Source: a virus. From it: 41,153 bases of DNA. Shown here in pieces: positions 30,901 through 38,934 of the stretch; position 1 is the first letter of the stretch, and the number at the start of each line of letters is the position of its first letter. A program made the position numbers and the translations under genes. Below the pieces are notes generated by a model. That model ran no database searches. It was not told the DNA's origin and saw only the letters and a program-made list of their open reading frames with translations. Location: positions 1 through 41,153 of IMG/VR virus record IMGVR_UViG_3300047551_001131; one strand, written 5' to 3'.

Positions 30901-33900
30901 TATCCCAGGTTCCAGACTACGTAAAGGGAACTGGAACTCCTCAAGTATCCAAGCTTGAGGGAAGTATCTTCGAGGTAATGCTTCGTTACCTTGACAATAT
31001 GGCCGTTGACGCATCAAAGAACGCACGCACCGCACTTCGCGGTAAGGCATATCCAGGGGTTGAGGCACTCTCTGGCGCACAGAAGCAGTGGTTCTTCTGG
31101 GATGTTGCGCGACGACAGATTGAACCTCACTTCTGGCTTGCTAAGGGCGTAGACAATATGGCAAAGCCAGATCCAGACGACGTTCGTCGTGCACTTGCGG
31201 CAATTGCTGAGGCTGGAGGCACAAGGCGGTCTCAGTCGTTTGCTGGCATAAATCCAGAGATTATGGCTGAGTTCCTTGAGAAGCGAGGCGCAGAAGTGTT
31301 CGGCGCAACTCGGTTTGACCGAAAGGGACGCTCTGCCATTGAGCTGTTTAAGAACGCTGACGTCACGACAGCCATTCACGAGATTGGCCACGTTGCGCGA
31401 CGCCAGATGGACGCGCAAGACCGCCGAGTAATGCAGGCAATCTACGGAATAAACGACGAGTGGACGGTCGAGGCCGAAGAGCGATTTGCCAAAGACTTCA
31501 CAGAATACCTGTACAGTGGCAAGGCCCCAGTCCGAGAGCTCAATGACCTGTTTGCTAAGATTCGCCAGTGGATGGCGGAGCTATGGGACAAGGTGTCCAA
31601 GGATAAGACCGTCAACATTCATCCAGAGGCACGCGGTGTCTTTGACAGGATTTTGAGCCACAATACCGCGTCGGACATTCCAGATGCCGAGACGTGGTCT
31701 CGCCTGACACTGATCAGCGACCGAAGCCTCACAATGGGCGTACGCGACCGCATCATCCAGACCGTCAACCAGCTTCTTGGAGAGGGAGACGGCAGTCAGA
31801 TCCTCCTCCCGACCGAGGAGGCCAAAGCCCCGCTGCTTAAGAAGATTGACGACGGGCTAGTAAGCGAGGGCGGCGGCGCCACGTTTAACCCAATTAGGGA
31901 CACTGAGCGCAACATCGGTCAGGACAAAGTGTTCCAGGTCTCCCCGTACAAGACCCGCGAGGTATCTTTCACTGGTGCAGACCGTCAACGATTCCTTACG
32001 GACAAGGGATTCCAGCGCCAAGTGCTGACCAAGTTCCTTGAGGACAATCAAGACCTGCTTGCACTGGACAACCATTATATCGGACTCTACGACAGTCCAG
32101 GCACTGGGACGTACTTCATTGACGTCTCCAAGTCCTACGACAGCGCACAGGATGCGATTGAGGCTGGCGTACGCGCTGGCCAGGAGTCTGCATTCGCGCT
32201 CGGCAGCAAGGAGGGGACGATGATCTACCTTGACACCCCGCTCGGAAGGATTGGGGCGGAGGCAGCCAACGACAAGGTAATCCGCCACGCTGGCGAGATC
32301 TCAGGCCTAGATTCACTCTCCAAGGCCGCCCCAGACGAGCAGGCCCTTGAGGCCGCGCTCCGACCGATTGCTGATGAACTCATCAATAAGTACGATGACG
32401 TTGCCACGCTCTTCTACAACAAAGGCGCCTCGGCGCTGGACGTTATTGAGTGGGTTCGCAACCATCCAGAGATCGCCGTACGAGAGCTGACCGAGACGGA
32501 GGCACGCCTCCTACCAGACGCCTTTAAGCTTAAGCAGGCCGACATTGCTCGTGGCGGATATCGATATGGTATCGCTCCGAAGGGCGGCGTCATTGAGCGA
32601 ACGGCTGTAGTGGTAGACGGCTTTGGCCGAGAGCGCATCACAACCAATGCCAACCCGTTTGTGGATATGCTGGACACGGTTGCGATCAACGAGATTGACG
32701 AGCTTGCTGGTGGCTTCTCTAAGCGACCGACGCTGCTCAATCGCTTCCAGGACCTGATGACCTACCAGTACGGTTCCGATGTCATCCGAAACGCGTACAT
32801 TGAGCGGTTCACCACTGGCATTATGAAGAAGGCTAAGATTAGCCAGAGAGACGCGCTTACAATTATGGCCAAGGTAAACAACCTTGCCTCGCGAAAGCAG
32901 ACAACCGTTCGCGGACTCTGGTTTGAGCGTGATCAAGTAGAGAAGATCTTTAGAGACGTTCTTGGTGACTCCGAGTTCTTCAGATACATTGAGACCAACG
33001 ACCCGCTGACCGATTTGTTTGAGGCTGCGCGTGGCGACCTTAGCGTCGTCGGTCTTGCTCCAGGGGTGAGCGGTCGGGCTAAGGCGTGGAAGCCAGTTCT
33101 TGGCGCAATTACCGACCGAGCCTACCCACTCTTCCGATTCGGAAAGGGTAACCCAATTTTCCGACAGCTTCTTGAGCCAGTGGAAACACGACTGATGAAG
33201 CTTGTCTTTGACATTCGCTCTGATATCGCGGATGACTTCCTTGGCGGCAGGCCGTCAACTCTTATCCGAAGGGTGACGACTGACCCACGGGGTGCACAGC
33301 GAGAGATTGCAGAAAGCGTGTTCATTGATCAGGAGAAGAACGCTGTAGCGACGCTCATTGCGGTTAACGAGGCACCAGAGCTGGCCGAGCAGGTTGGCCG
33401 AGTTGCACGTGCGAGAAAGCTCATCAGCAACGGGAAGTGGGCGGTCCTAAACCCAGAAGACTACAAGACCATCTCGCGAGATATGATGGCTTCGGAGTTT
33501 GCGGTAGAGAAGTTCACCGACCTGCTGGCAAAGGCAGCTCCAGACGCTTGGACACACCTCTCAGAGGGTGGGGTCCTGAGCGGACGCCAGGTGATGGCGA
33601 TGATCCTAGAGGACGCGATGGTCGCCTCCAGCCCAGAAGCCCTGACACGGGCCCTCAAGACTGGGGAGCGGGGAACCATCGGACTGTGGGAGCGGGCCTT
33701 GACCGAGACTGGTATGCCAGCCAACAAGGCACGCGAGATTGCCGCGGCAACATACGGCGTCTTCACAGATGCTATGATTAGGGGTACGCGCACTGCTGAC
33801 CGATACCAGTACTTTAGTGCGTACCGCTCGTGGTTTGAGCGTTCAATCAACCACCCGTTCCTTGGCGTTTACCCGTACTCGTATATGACCCAGAAGGCAA

Positions 33901-34337
33901 TTCCGTGGATGCTTCGCGCAATGTTTATGCCAAAGATCGGCGGGTACGTCCGACCTGGATTCGGGTACATCAACTATATGAGGCTGCAAGAGTACCTCGC
34001 CGTTGACGCGAATACCGACCGCAGCTTTATGACGACGATTGCTGAGTTGCGACCTGCCTGGTATGCGCTCAACATTCTTATTCCAGCAACTCCTCAGAAT
34101 ATGGGCTTTGCCCTCCCAAGCTTTGTGCGACAGGGAATCCTGCGCCCAGCGGCAGAAGGCCAGCCAATTAACTTTGAGCAGTTGTCCAAGGTCCCAGGGA
34201 TGATCGGTGAGACCGTTGTCCGTGGTACCGCACTTGGTCAAGCTGGCGCCTTCCTCGGTGCCGCTGGAGCCTTCGGTGAAGGCGTCCAGAAGGAGCTAGA
34301 GGATATTCAGGGCCAGGTGAACAAGTTCCTCCCATAA
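27903..34337 (+). CDS. Giant multidomain virion/ejection-type protein with metallopeptidase motif (2144 aa)
   Basis: A 2144-residue protein. The N-terminus (GGLGQSPIETPKPKFGG ... VTKGAEGVVGLAQGVGKAAV) is Gly/Val-rich and possibly amphipathic. Around 1159-1163 is HEIGH with downstream EAEERFAKDFTEYLYSG, the zinc peptidase pattern seen in phage polyvalent proteins. Around 1389-1434 is a beta domain (YIGLYDSPGTGTYFIDVSKS). The C-terminal 150 residues contain aromatic, membrane-compatible stretches (FLGVYPYSYMTQKAIPWMLR). Such proteins are packaged and injected with DNA. It overlaps the 934-residue gene and is followed by the scaffold leader. A tape measure cannot be excluded. Confidence 0.65.
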   Translation: MPITGAGSGGLGQSPIETPKPKFGGASSNIADIGKFTIDITKPAESVTKGAEGVVGLAQGVGKAAVSVIENLPILGLVTKPVIGAVGSVVDATIGKGVTAVSDSVIGETLSKGVNTAAEIAFAPVGAGLKLLTAPGEFVAKRIAAARTINTLEAKNDLITAIFGNAPDSVKSQYSSGQTVDEIAESFVGQFGVGPAQQGAFSTNAFANLVWTLLLDPVNLVPISKPFTIAAKAAKLDGVASGAIRAAANGLRTEAKAAKAAGNVELSKRLLAQAVEREADAVLVEKYAWAGKMYKNTWGKVTNGWSKLTGGSIARHLAQETFRVVGTDEAASFLDDAASEIGKTQVDEALGNAALTAANANKAAVVDVVVNAQRNVAQASAQNIVKTIYTAIKAGTKGADLLAIKYGDDLTLGDFLKSAGYRDSDAIALIGRVEGDFIDAPKAFFTQDAVKSTIGELTDVLQKIDVKARPDFYVNAGAALGKSNLQFAVDSGIDLMQRSKVVLQRYADNAELGVPYLARMLQHGFRMSEEAATKLATAQFAKHAGDPRKLLNVLELGRMTSFGRSMREVAELRATQAIEVEKLAKAASGREALVAKAYFKGLDPERAAASAKLYDAMAQASARRQGISVEKWYFDNTYGISKLSDPDAAVSIADELYSQSEQAKVLFSQAVTSEEILEASKVIKPTKRMVEAGLSGQLPVQVIDTPAGKLALPGGEAALASDEPYNIIDEIIIASQPNNIIDSIPGEMRVRIHKKMTASKKIDMQNPVEVVNRVAFAVLSPRRTLSSNAALYQVLRVRNQEELTAFAAKWGDRLKVKGTSESDNQLGLEIASSFGFDKSITGMVSQVTDAARIMVFAAENPEFFKLKPGETMTQFGERLTLINGVGLKVGIFAAEMMDTAAATAGAIDSQMSVILFNWADEAGVLNKLVADLRRADPEVAARYLDGYENKGKRTKGMLEVLADEKAGKTATGQNASGVAVSVGPKGIATADVPQTIKDAVSQVPDYVKGTGTPQVSKLEGSIFEVMLRYLDNMAVDASKNARTALRGKAYPGVEALSGAQKQWFFWDVARRQIEPHFWLAKGVDNMAKPDPDDVRRALAAIAEAGGTRRSQSFAGINPEIMAEFLEKRGAEVFGATRFDRKGRSAIELFKNADVTTAIHEIGHVARRQMDAQDRRVMQAIYGINDEWTVEAEERFAKDFTEYLYSGKAPVRELNDLFAKIRQWMAELWDKVSKDKTVNIHPEARGVFDRILSHNTASDIPDAETWSRLTLISDRSLTMGVRDRIIQTVNQLLGEGDGSQILLPTEEAKAPLLKKIDDGLVSEGGGATFNPIRDTERNIGQDKVFQVSPYKTREVSFTGADRQRFLTDKGFQRQVLTKFLEDNQDLLALDNHYIGLYDSPGTGTYFIDVSKSYDSAQDAIEAGVRAGQESAFALGSKEGTMIYLDTPLGRIGAEAANDKVIRHAGEISGLDSLSKAAPDEQALEAALRPIADELINKYDDVATLFYNKGASALDVIEWVRNHPEIAVRELTETEARLLPDAFKLKQADIARGGYRYGIAPKGGVIERTAVVVDGFGRERITTNANPFVDMLDTVAINEIDELAGGFSKRPTLLNRFQDLMTYQYGSDVIRNAYIERFTTGIMKKAKISQRDALTIMAKVNNLASRKQTTVRGLWFERDQVEKIFRDVLGDSEFFRYIETNDPLTDLFEAARGDLSVVGLAPGVSGRAKAWKPVLGAITDRAYPLFRFGKGNPIFRQLLEPVETRLMKLVFDIRSDIADDFLGGRPSTLIRRVTTDPRGAQREIAESVFIDQEKNAVATLIAVNEAPELAEQVGRVARARKLISNGKWAVLNPEDYKTISRDMMASEFAVEKFTDLLAKAAPDAWTHLSEGGVLSGRQVMAMILEDAMVASSPEALTRALKTGERGTIGLWERALTETGMPANKAREIAAATYGVFTDAMIRGTRTADRYQYFSAYRSWFERSINHPFLGVYPYSYMTQKAIPWMLRAMFMPKIGGYVRPGFGYINYMRLQEYLAVDANTDRSFMTTIAELRPAWYALNILIPATPQNMGFALPSFVRQGILRPAAEGQPINFEQLSKVPGMIGETVVRGTALGQAGAFLGAAGAFGEGVQKELEDIQGQVNKFLP

Positions 34338-34345
34338 ATAAATAA

Positions 34346-34364
34346 CCCTGACATTGAGTCGGGG
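34346..34364 (+). promoter_or_regulatory. Hairpin in the scaffold gene leader
   Basis: CCCTGAC (34346-34352) and GTCGGGG (34358-34364) form a 7-bp stem with one G-U pair and a five-base loop, after the AT-rich stretch that follows the giant gene's stop and 25 bases before the scaffold start. With no T-run it probably acts as an mRNA end or leader structure. Confidence 0.5.
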
Positions 34365-34388
34365 AGTAGTAAGGAAAAGGAGAATGCT

Positions 34389-34946
34389 GTGGCTGACGAA
34401 GTCGTGAACAGCGCCCCAGTGCAGTCGGCTGAGGTGGAGACCCCTGAGGTCGCCACTGTGCCCACTGAGAACGAGGCGGATGTCACCACTTGGAAGAAGC
34501 GCCTAGCAGGCAAGGATCAGGCGTTGACGGCAACAAAGAAGGAGCTTGATGAGCTTCGTTCCAGGGCCGAAGAGCTTGCAAAGTGGAAGGCAGAGCAGGA
34601 GCAGGCCTCAATGACCGAATTTGAACGGGCGCAAGCCAAGATTCGGGAGCTTGAGAGCAAGGCCGCTGCGGCTGAACAGGCTGCAAAGGAAGAACGCCTC
34701 GCAAGGGAATACCCACTCGCGTATCAGTTTTTGAAGGACACCAGCAATCTTGATGAGGTTAGTCGCGCTGCTGCGCTAGAAAACTTTGTTAAGCAGGCTG
34801 CTGCCGCTGCTACTCCAGAGTCGGAGCCTTCGCCAGTGGATCCAAACAATGCGCGTCGGGTAACTGCCGCGCCAACTGAAAAGCCCAACTCTAAGAGCAT
34901 CTCTGATGCGCTGAAGGCGTTGGGGAATCCATTCGCTGATAGATAA
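34389..34946 (+). CDS. Capsid scaffolding protein
   Basis: A 185-residue acidic-then-helical protein. An acidic N-terminus (PVQSAEVETPEVATVPTENE) is followed by a long coiled coil (ALTATKKELDELRSRAEELA, KIRELESKAAAAEQAAKEER) and a C-terminal SISDALKALGNPFADR that could contact capsid protein. This plan and its place immediately before the capsid gene fit phage scaffolds, which guide procapsid assembly and leave. GTG start at 34389 with GGAG just upstream. Confidence 0.8.
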   Translation: MADEVVNSAPVQSAEVETPEVATVPTENEADVTTWKKRLAGKDQALTATKKELDELRSRAEELAKWKAEQEQASMTEFERAQAKIRELESKAAAAEQAAKEERLAREYPLAYQFLKDTSNLDEVSRAAALENFVKQAAAAATPESEPSPVDPNNARRVTAAPTEKPNSKSISDALKALGNPFADR

Positions 34947-34959
34947 GGAGTAGCATACA

Positions 34960-35931
34960 ATGGCTACGACAACTACCAGCACGACGAACTTTTCTGATCT
35001 AGTAACGCAGCTTGTTGCTGCGCGTGCTGAAGAGGAATTGCGAGCCCGTGCTGTTCACGCGATGCCAGGACTTTATGTTCCAGCTCGCTTCATCAAGGGT
35101 ACGAACACCCTTCGCTATGCTCGTTATGCCGACCTCGCGGTCAGCACTGCGACGCTGACTGAAGGCACCGCTCCTACGGACGATGCCCTCACGATTTCAT
35201 CCGAGTTCTTCACCGCTGCGCAGTACGGCGCGACGGTCGCGGTCTCGGACCTCGCCAACCTTGACTCGCCACACGACCTCATCAGCATCGCTGCTGAACG
35301 TGTTGCCTACAAGGCTGTCCGCTCGATGGACCACATCGTGCGCGACAACATCCATAGCTCGGCTTCAACCGCTGCTATCTTTGGCGCAACTGGTGCAACG
35401 ACCCTTACGCAGAACACCGCTAACTCGGCAGTTGCGACGGCAGGCCTTCTGTCTGGCTTCTTCGTGAAGCAGATGGTTGCTCGCCTTAAGGGTGCAAACG
35501 TTCCGACCTTCGCGGACGGCACGTACCGCTGCATCATTCACCCAGCACAGGAGTTTGACCTTGTGTCCGACACCGCTGTGAACGGGTGGATCGAGTCCCG
35601 CAAGTATGTTGACAACACTGGTCTGCTCACGGGCGAGATCGGTATGTTCGCTGGCGTGCGCTTCATCGTGTCCTCGGATGCGAAGGTGTACACAACGGCT
35701 GGTGCTTCAAGCGGCAACGTGTACAACGCGCTGTTCCTTGGCCCAGACTCGTACGCAATCGGTGACTCGCAGACCCTCCAGAGCTACTTCGTGGCTCCAG
35801 GTGGCGATCACTCTGACCCACTCGCTCAGAAGGCGATTGTGGGCTACAAGATGCGCTTCGGCTCCCTCCTCCTCGACGAGGCTGGCGCACGCTATCGCAT
35901 CCTGAAGACTCAGGCTACGGTCTCTGTCTAA
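34960..35931 (+). CDS. Major capsid protein, N4-gp56-like family
   Basis: A 323-residue HK97-fold capsid protein resembling the N4 gp56 family: N-terminal arm (MATTTTSTTNFSDLVTQLVA), AVHAMPGLYVPARFIKGTNT, the YGATVAVSDLANLDSP segment, CIIHPAQEFDL and the closing KMRFGSLLLDEAGARYRILK. It forms the icosahedral shell. It sits 13 bases after the scaffold stop with GGAG at 34947-34950, and is followed by a strong hairpin. No maturation protease gene is adjacent; the SprT-like protein or the giant protein's peptidase could serve, but this is speculation. Confidence 0.9.
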   Translation: MATTTTSTTNFSDLVTQLVAARAEEELRARAVHAMPGLYVPARFIKGTNTLRYARYADLAVSTATLTEGTAPTDDALTISSEFFTAAQYGATVAVSDLANLDSPHDLISIAAERVAYKAVRSMDHIVRDNIHSSASTAAIFGATGATTLTQNTANSAVATAGLLSGFFVKQMVARLKGANVPTFADGTYRCIIHPAQEFDLVSDTAVNGWIESRKYVDNTGLLTGEIGMFAGVRFIVSSDAKVYTTAGASSGNVYNALFLGPDSYAIGDSQTLQSYFVAPGGDHSDPLAQKAIVGYKMRFGSLLLDEAGARYRILKTQATVSV

Positions 35932-35938
35932 TCGGCAC

Positions 35939-35988
35939 GGGGGTGCTGATGACCCGCTCCCCTCTTAACTGAGGGGGGCGGGACCCCC
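35939..35988 (+). terminator. Two-tier hairpin after the capsid gene
   Basis: Outer arms GGGGGT (35939-35944) and ACCCCC (35983-35988) enclose an inner 12-bp stem (35953-35964 with 35971-35982, one G-U). An eight-base bulge, GCTGATGA (35945-35952), sits on the 5' side only. The stem is very stable but is followed by ACCATAAAA rather than a T-run, so it may attenuate transcription or protect the capsid mRNA 3' end. The CTGATGA in the bulge is not part of a complete hammerhead. Confidence 0.55.
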
Positions 35989-36074
35989 ACCATAAAATCA
36001 ACGTAGAGGCATCCAGGACGCGCCAGGAGCCTCGAAAAGGTCGGGGGTGGTATGTAGATACCCCCAAAGGATTT

Positions 36075-36092
36075 GCGAGCCTCTATGCTCGC
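36075..36092 (+). promoter_or_regulatory. Leader hairpin abutting the glycosyltransferase ribosome binding site
   Basis: GCGAGC (36075-36080) and GCTCGC (36087-36092) form a perfect 6-bp stem, two bases before AGGAGGG. A second hairpin GGGGGT/ACCCCC lies about 20 bases upstream in the same 170-base gap. The 14-base string AGGAGGGTCGGATG (36095-36108) is identical to the start region of the RmlD-like gene (985-998), so the two leaders may share translational control. Confidence 0.55.
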
Positions 36093-36105
36093 TCAGGAGG
36101 GTCGG

Positions 36106-37344
36106 ATGAACATTCTCGTATGGGGTACTGCCGAGCAGGGACCCTGCGCCTACTTCCGTGGTCATATGTACGACGAGGAATGGGCGAAGATGGGCATTAG
36201 TGTCCGTCACATTGACAAGATCAACTTCGTTGCCAAGCCTGGTGCAGAAGGGCTATCGCAAGACGAAGCAATGCGGAAGGGTCTACTTGCCGTAGACACC
36301 AGCGACATTGAATGGGCGGACATCGTGATGTTCCGTCGCTACTACAACTGTTCTGCCAAATGCAATGAGTGCGGTGCCGCAAGCAAGGACCCAGAGGTCA
36401 TCAAGTCGCACCAGCACCAGATGCAGATTCGGGACTCCATCACTGAGTGGATGTGGCCAGCCTTTGAGTCGGAGAAGTTTGACAAGGCGATGGTCTACGA
36501 GACCGATGACAATCACTTCCAGATCCGCAAGTGGAATGGCTACTGGCCAGATGTTCAGGCAGAGCAACCACTCATTGAGCGGATGGCGCGGAGGGCTGAC
36601 CTCGTTACCGTCAGCACGGGTCCGATCAAGGATGCGTATTCCCATCTCAACGATAACTTCAGGGTGATTAGAAATGCAATCGATCCGTCAATTTATACGA
36701 CAAGTCGTCCTCGCCCAGAACACGGCGGTAGCAAGCCACGTGTGGTCTATTACGGCAGCACGGCGCGAATGCGCGACTACGGCGGATACCCCAACGACCG
36801 AGGAAAGTGGGAGGGCGGATACGCTGGCAAAGCAGTCCAAGACCTTCGCAAGGAACTCTGGAACGTCTTCATCGGAGTAAACCCAGGAACCGAACACGTC
36901 ATTGCTCCGTTCTTTGACGAGGCGTTCCAATACATTGAGAACATCAAGGGTTTTGCCGAGATTCTGGCAGCTAGTCACGGAGACATCGGAATCGCCCCAC
37001 TTGGTGGCGACGAGTTTGACCGATGCAAGTCAGAGCTTCACTGGCTGGAATACGCAATGGTTGGCGCAGCATTCATCGGTGAGCGATTTAAGTATGGTCA
37101 GGCACCGTACTCAATGGTCCGACACGGTGTGGACGGACTGCTTGCCAAGGGACGACAGGAATGGTACGACGCAGTGAAGTCACTGGTCCGAAGCAAGGAC
37201 CTACGAGAGCAGCTCGCGGGGGCTGCCAAGGAACGAGTTCTCAAAGAGTACAACTATAAGGATCGGGCGGTCGAGTGGGCCGATGCCTTCAAGTGGGCAG
37301 TAGAGCATAAGGGGATTTGGAAGAATGGCAGGAGAAACACTTAG
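36106..37344 (+). CDS. GT4-like (group 1) glycosyltransferase
   Basis: A 412-residue two-domain transferase. The N-terminal domain (MNILVWGTAEQGPCAYFRGH, DIEWADIVMFRRYYNC) has a Cys cluster, CSAKCNECG, of unknown purpose. The C-terminal domain carries DLVTVSTGPIKDAYSHL, FRVIRNAIDPSIYT, SHGDIGIAPLGGDEFDRCKS and a late KERVLKEYNYKDRAVEWADA, the fold and acceptor/donor pattern of GT-B group 1 enzymes. It lies between capsid and adaptor genes, so it may glycosylate the virion; DNA or host glycan are alternatives. The ATG at 36106 follows AGGAGGG. Confidence 0.8.
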   Translation: MNILVWGTAEQGPCAYFRGHMYDEEWAKMGISVRHIDKINFVAKPGAEGLSQDEAMRKGLLAVDTSDIEWADIVMFRRYYNCSAKCNECGAASKDPEVIKSHQHQMQIRDSITEWMWPAFESEKFDKAMVYETDDNHFQIRKWNGYWPDVQAEQPLIERMARRADLVTVSTGPIKDAYSHLNDNFRVIRNAIDPSIYTTSRPRPEHGGSKPRVVYYGSTARMRDYGGYPNDRGKWEGGYAGKAVQDLRKELWNVFIGVNPGTEHVIAPFFDEAFQYIENIKGFAEILAASHGDIGIAPLGGDEFDRCKSELHWLEYAMVGAAFIGERFKYGQAPYSMVRHGVDGLLAKGRQEWYDAVKSLVRSKDLREQLAGAAKERVLKEYNYKDRAVEWADAFKWAVEHKGIWKNGRRNT

Positions 37345-37963
37345 CGCACTTAGGACATCGGTACGAGCCGATCTCCGCGACCCGAACGGGGCAACGTGGA
37401 GCGACACCGAGGTCAACGACCTCATCAACTCTGGCATTGACTGGGTCAACGGGTTCTACCCGAAGGAAGCGATCCAGGTCACAGTTTATACGCAGCCAAT
37501 TTCTGGCGAACTGTTCTCTGTTGCATTGACGACGGTGAGCTGGCCGTTCCGAGTGGATGTGTACACAAACGGTGGTCAGTACCAAGAGACCCTCTGGCCG
37601 AGTAGCGGCGACGGCCCAAACTCTGGCTGGGAAGTCCACAACAACATCATCTTCTTCCCGCCGCACTACACTCTTCCAGACACGGGAACGTTCCGCATCT
37701 TCGGCTACTCTGGGTTTGTCCAGCTTTCCGCAAATACTTCTACCACGGATATGGATGTCTCTGCCATTGCATCTGTCCGCGTGTGGGCGCAGGCGGAAGC
37801 GTTCAACCGACTCCTCTCCGACCGCGTTGCCTTCCAGCAATGGCAGGTGCAGTCGGGCAACTCTGATGTCTCCGCTCTCTCTATGAACCAGATCGCGCTC
37901 TCCAACCAGGCGCGAGTGCGCCGCGAGGAGGCACGGCTTCGTAGAATTCGGAGGCTCGGATAA
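37325..37963 (+). CDS. Head-tail adaptor (connector) protein
   Basis: A 212-residue protein. MAGETLSALRTSVRADLRDP, TEVNDLINSGIDWVNGFYPK and the beta-rich middle followed by a helical C-terminus (VRVWAQAEAFNRLLSDRVAF, QARVRREEARLRRIRRLG) match phage adaptor proteins that bind the portal ring. It overlaps the glycosyltransferase by 20 bases and the next tail gene by one base (TAATG). Confidence 0.75.
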   Translation: MAGETLSALRTSVRADLRDPNGATWSDTEVNDLINSGIDWVNGFYPKEAIQVTVYTQPISGELFSVALTTVSWPFRVDVYTNGGQYQETLWPSSGDGPNSGWEVHNNIIFFPPHYTLPDTGTFRIFGYSGFVQLSANTSTTDMDVSAIASVRVWAQAEAFNRLLSDRVAFQQWQVQSGNSDVSALSMNQIALSNQARVRREEARLRRIRRLG

Positions 37964-38934
37964 TGGATTTTAACCGACCGATTACCTACCAGATTGCTGG
38001 TGGTAGCACCATTGACCTCAACAGCATCGGCTCCGCCGAGGTAACGACCAGCGTTCCGCTCGGCGGCTACAAGGTTCTATCTGCGGCATTCAATGAAGTC
38101 CCACTTGTCGGCTATATGGACAAGCGGGCGCTTCGTGACGGCATCGACGCTGCGGACACCTACCTTGGCAACCGCTCACTCTCCATTGTGTGCGGTGTCT
38201 TTGGCACGTCTACAGGGGATCTTGGAGACAGGATTCAGGCGTTGCTTGATGCGATGCGACCAATCCCGCGCACCTATGAGGCGGACTACGGATTCCGCCA
38301 GTTGGCATTCTCCCAGGGGACGATTGACATTGCCAACTTCTCCACTGGCTTTATCCCGATGATGATGCTGGTCAGGCCAGCAAGTCTGCCATCGGTTCAG
38401 TTGACCACCGCACAATCCATCGGCGTGTCCGCCAAGGGCTTTGCCGCCAACGTCGGGTTCACCTTGATGGCCAAGCAGCCGTACAAGTTCTCGGCAACGC
38501 AGAGAAGCCTTAGCATTACCTCGTCTTCGGCAACGACATCATTCCCAAACCTTGGGTCTGCAATTGCGTATCCGACATTTGAGATTATCTATTCTTCGGC
38601 AAGCACCTACGCTGCGGCAACGATCACATCAGTCACATTCACCTTTGACTCGCAATCATTGAAGCTGAACTCTCTTGACTTCCCAGCCAAGACGGCATCC
38701 AGCGAGGTGCGTTGGTATGTTGACTTTGAGAATCAGACGGTGCGGCGAGGAGTTCGGTCAACTGCTGGCGGTGCGTACGTCACATCGCTTCGGCAAGACG
38801 TGATCGACACTACGACCTACAACTTCGGAACGATTCCACCCACAGATGATGCAGCGACAACGATGACGACCACCTACACTGGTGCGAACATTCCTGCGCT
38901 CATCACTGTGACCTACCGTGAGGCGTGGTACTAA
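37963..38934 (+). CDS. Dit-like tail/baseplate hub protein
   Basis: A 323-residue beta-rich protein. The N-terminal half (MDFNRPITYQIAGGSTIDLN; NEVPLVGYMDKRALRDGIDA; RSLSIVCGVFGTS; GDRIQALLDAMRPIPRTYEA) follows the Dit N-terminal barrel pattern, and the C-terminal half is a galectin-like beta domain (IAYPTFEIIYSSAST). Dit hexamers form the hub at the tail end. The following gene is the matching baseplate protein. No tail-tube or tape-measure gene lies between it and the adaptor. Confidence 0.65.
   Translation: MDFNRPITYQIAGGSTIDLNSIGSAEVTTSVPLGGYKVLSAAFNEVPLVGYMDKRALRDGIDAADTYLGNRSLSIVCGVFGTSTGDLGDRIQALLDAMRPIPRTYEADYGFRQLAFSQGTIDIANFSTGFIPMMMLVRPASLPSVQLTTAQSIGVSAKGFAANVGFTLMAKQPYKFSATQRSLSITSSSATTSFPNLGSAIAYPTFEIIYSSASTYAAATITSVTFTFDSQSLKLNSLDFPAKTASSEVRWYVDFENQTVRRGVRSTAGGAYVTSLRQDVIDTTTYNFGTIPPTDDAATTMTTTYTGANIPALITVTYREAWY

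Noticed and set aside
35945-35988. Hammerhead-like CUGAUGA followed by a strong stem after the capsid gene
   Set aside because: The stem is followed by ACCCCC rather than GAAA, and no NUH cleavage site or stem III can be drawn, so the catalytic core is incomplete.
36010-36062. CTCGAAAAGGTC followed by a GGGGGT/ACCCCC hairpin, resembling half a type-II hammerhead
   Set aside because: The hairpin is followed by AAAGGAT, not CUGAUGA, and no stem II partner exists.
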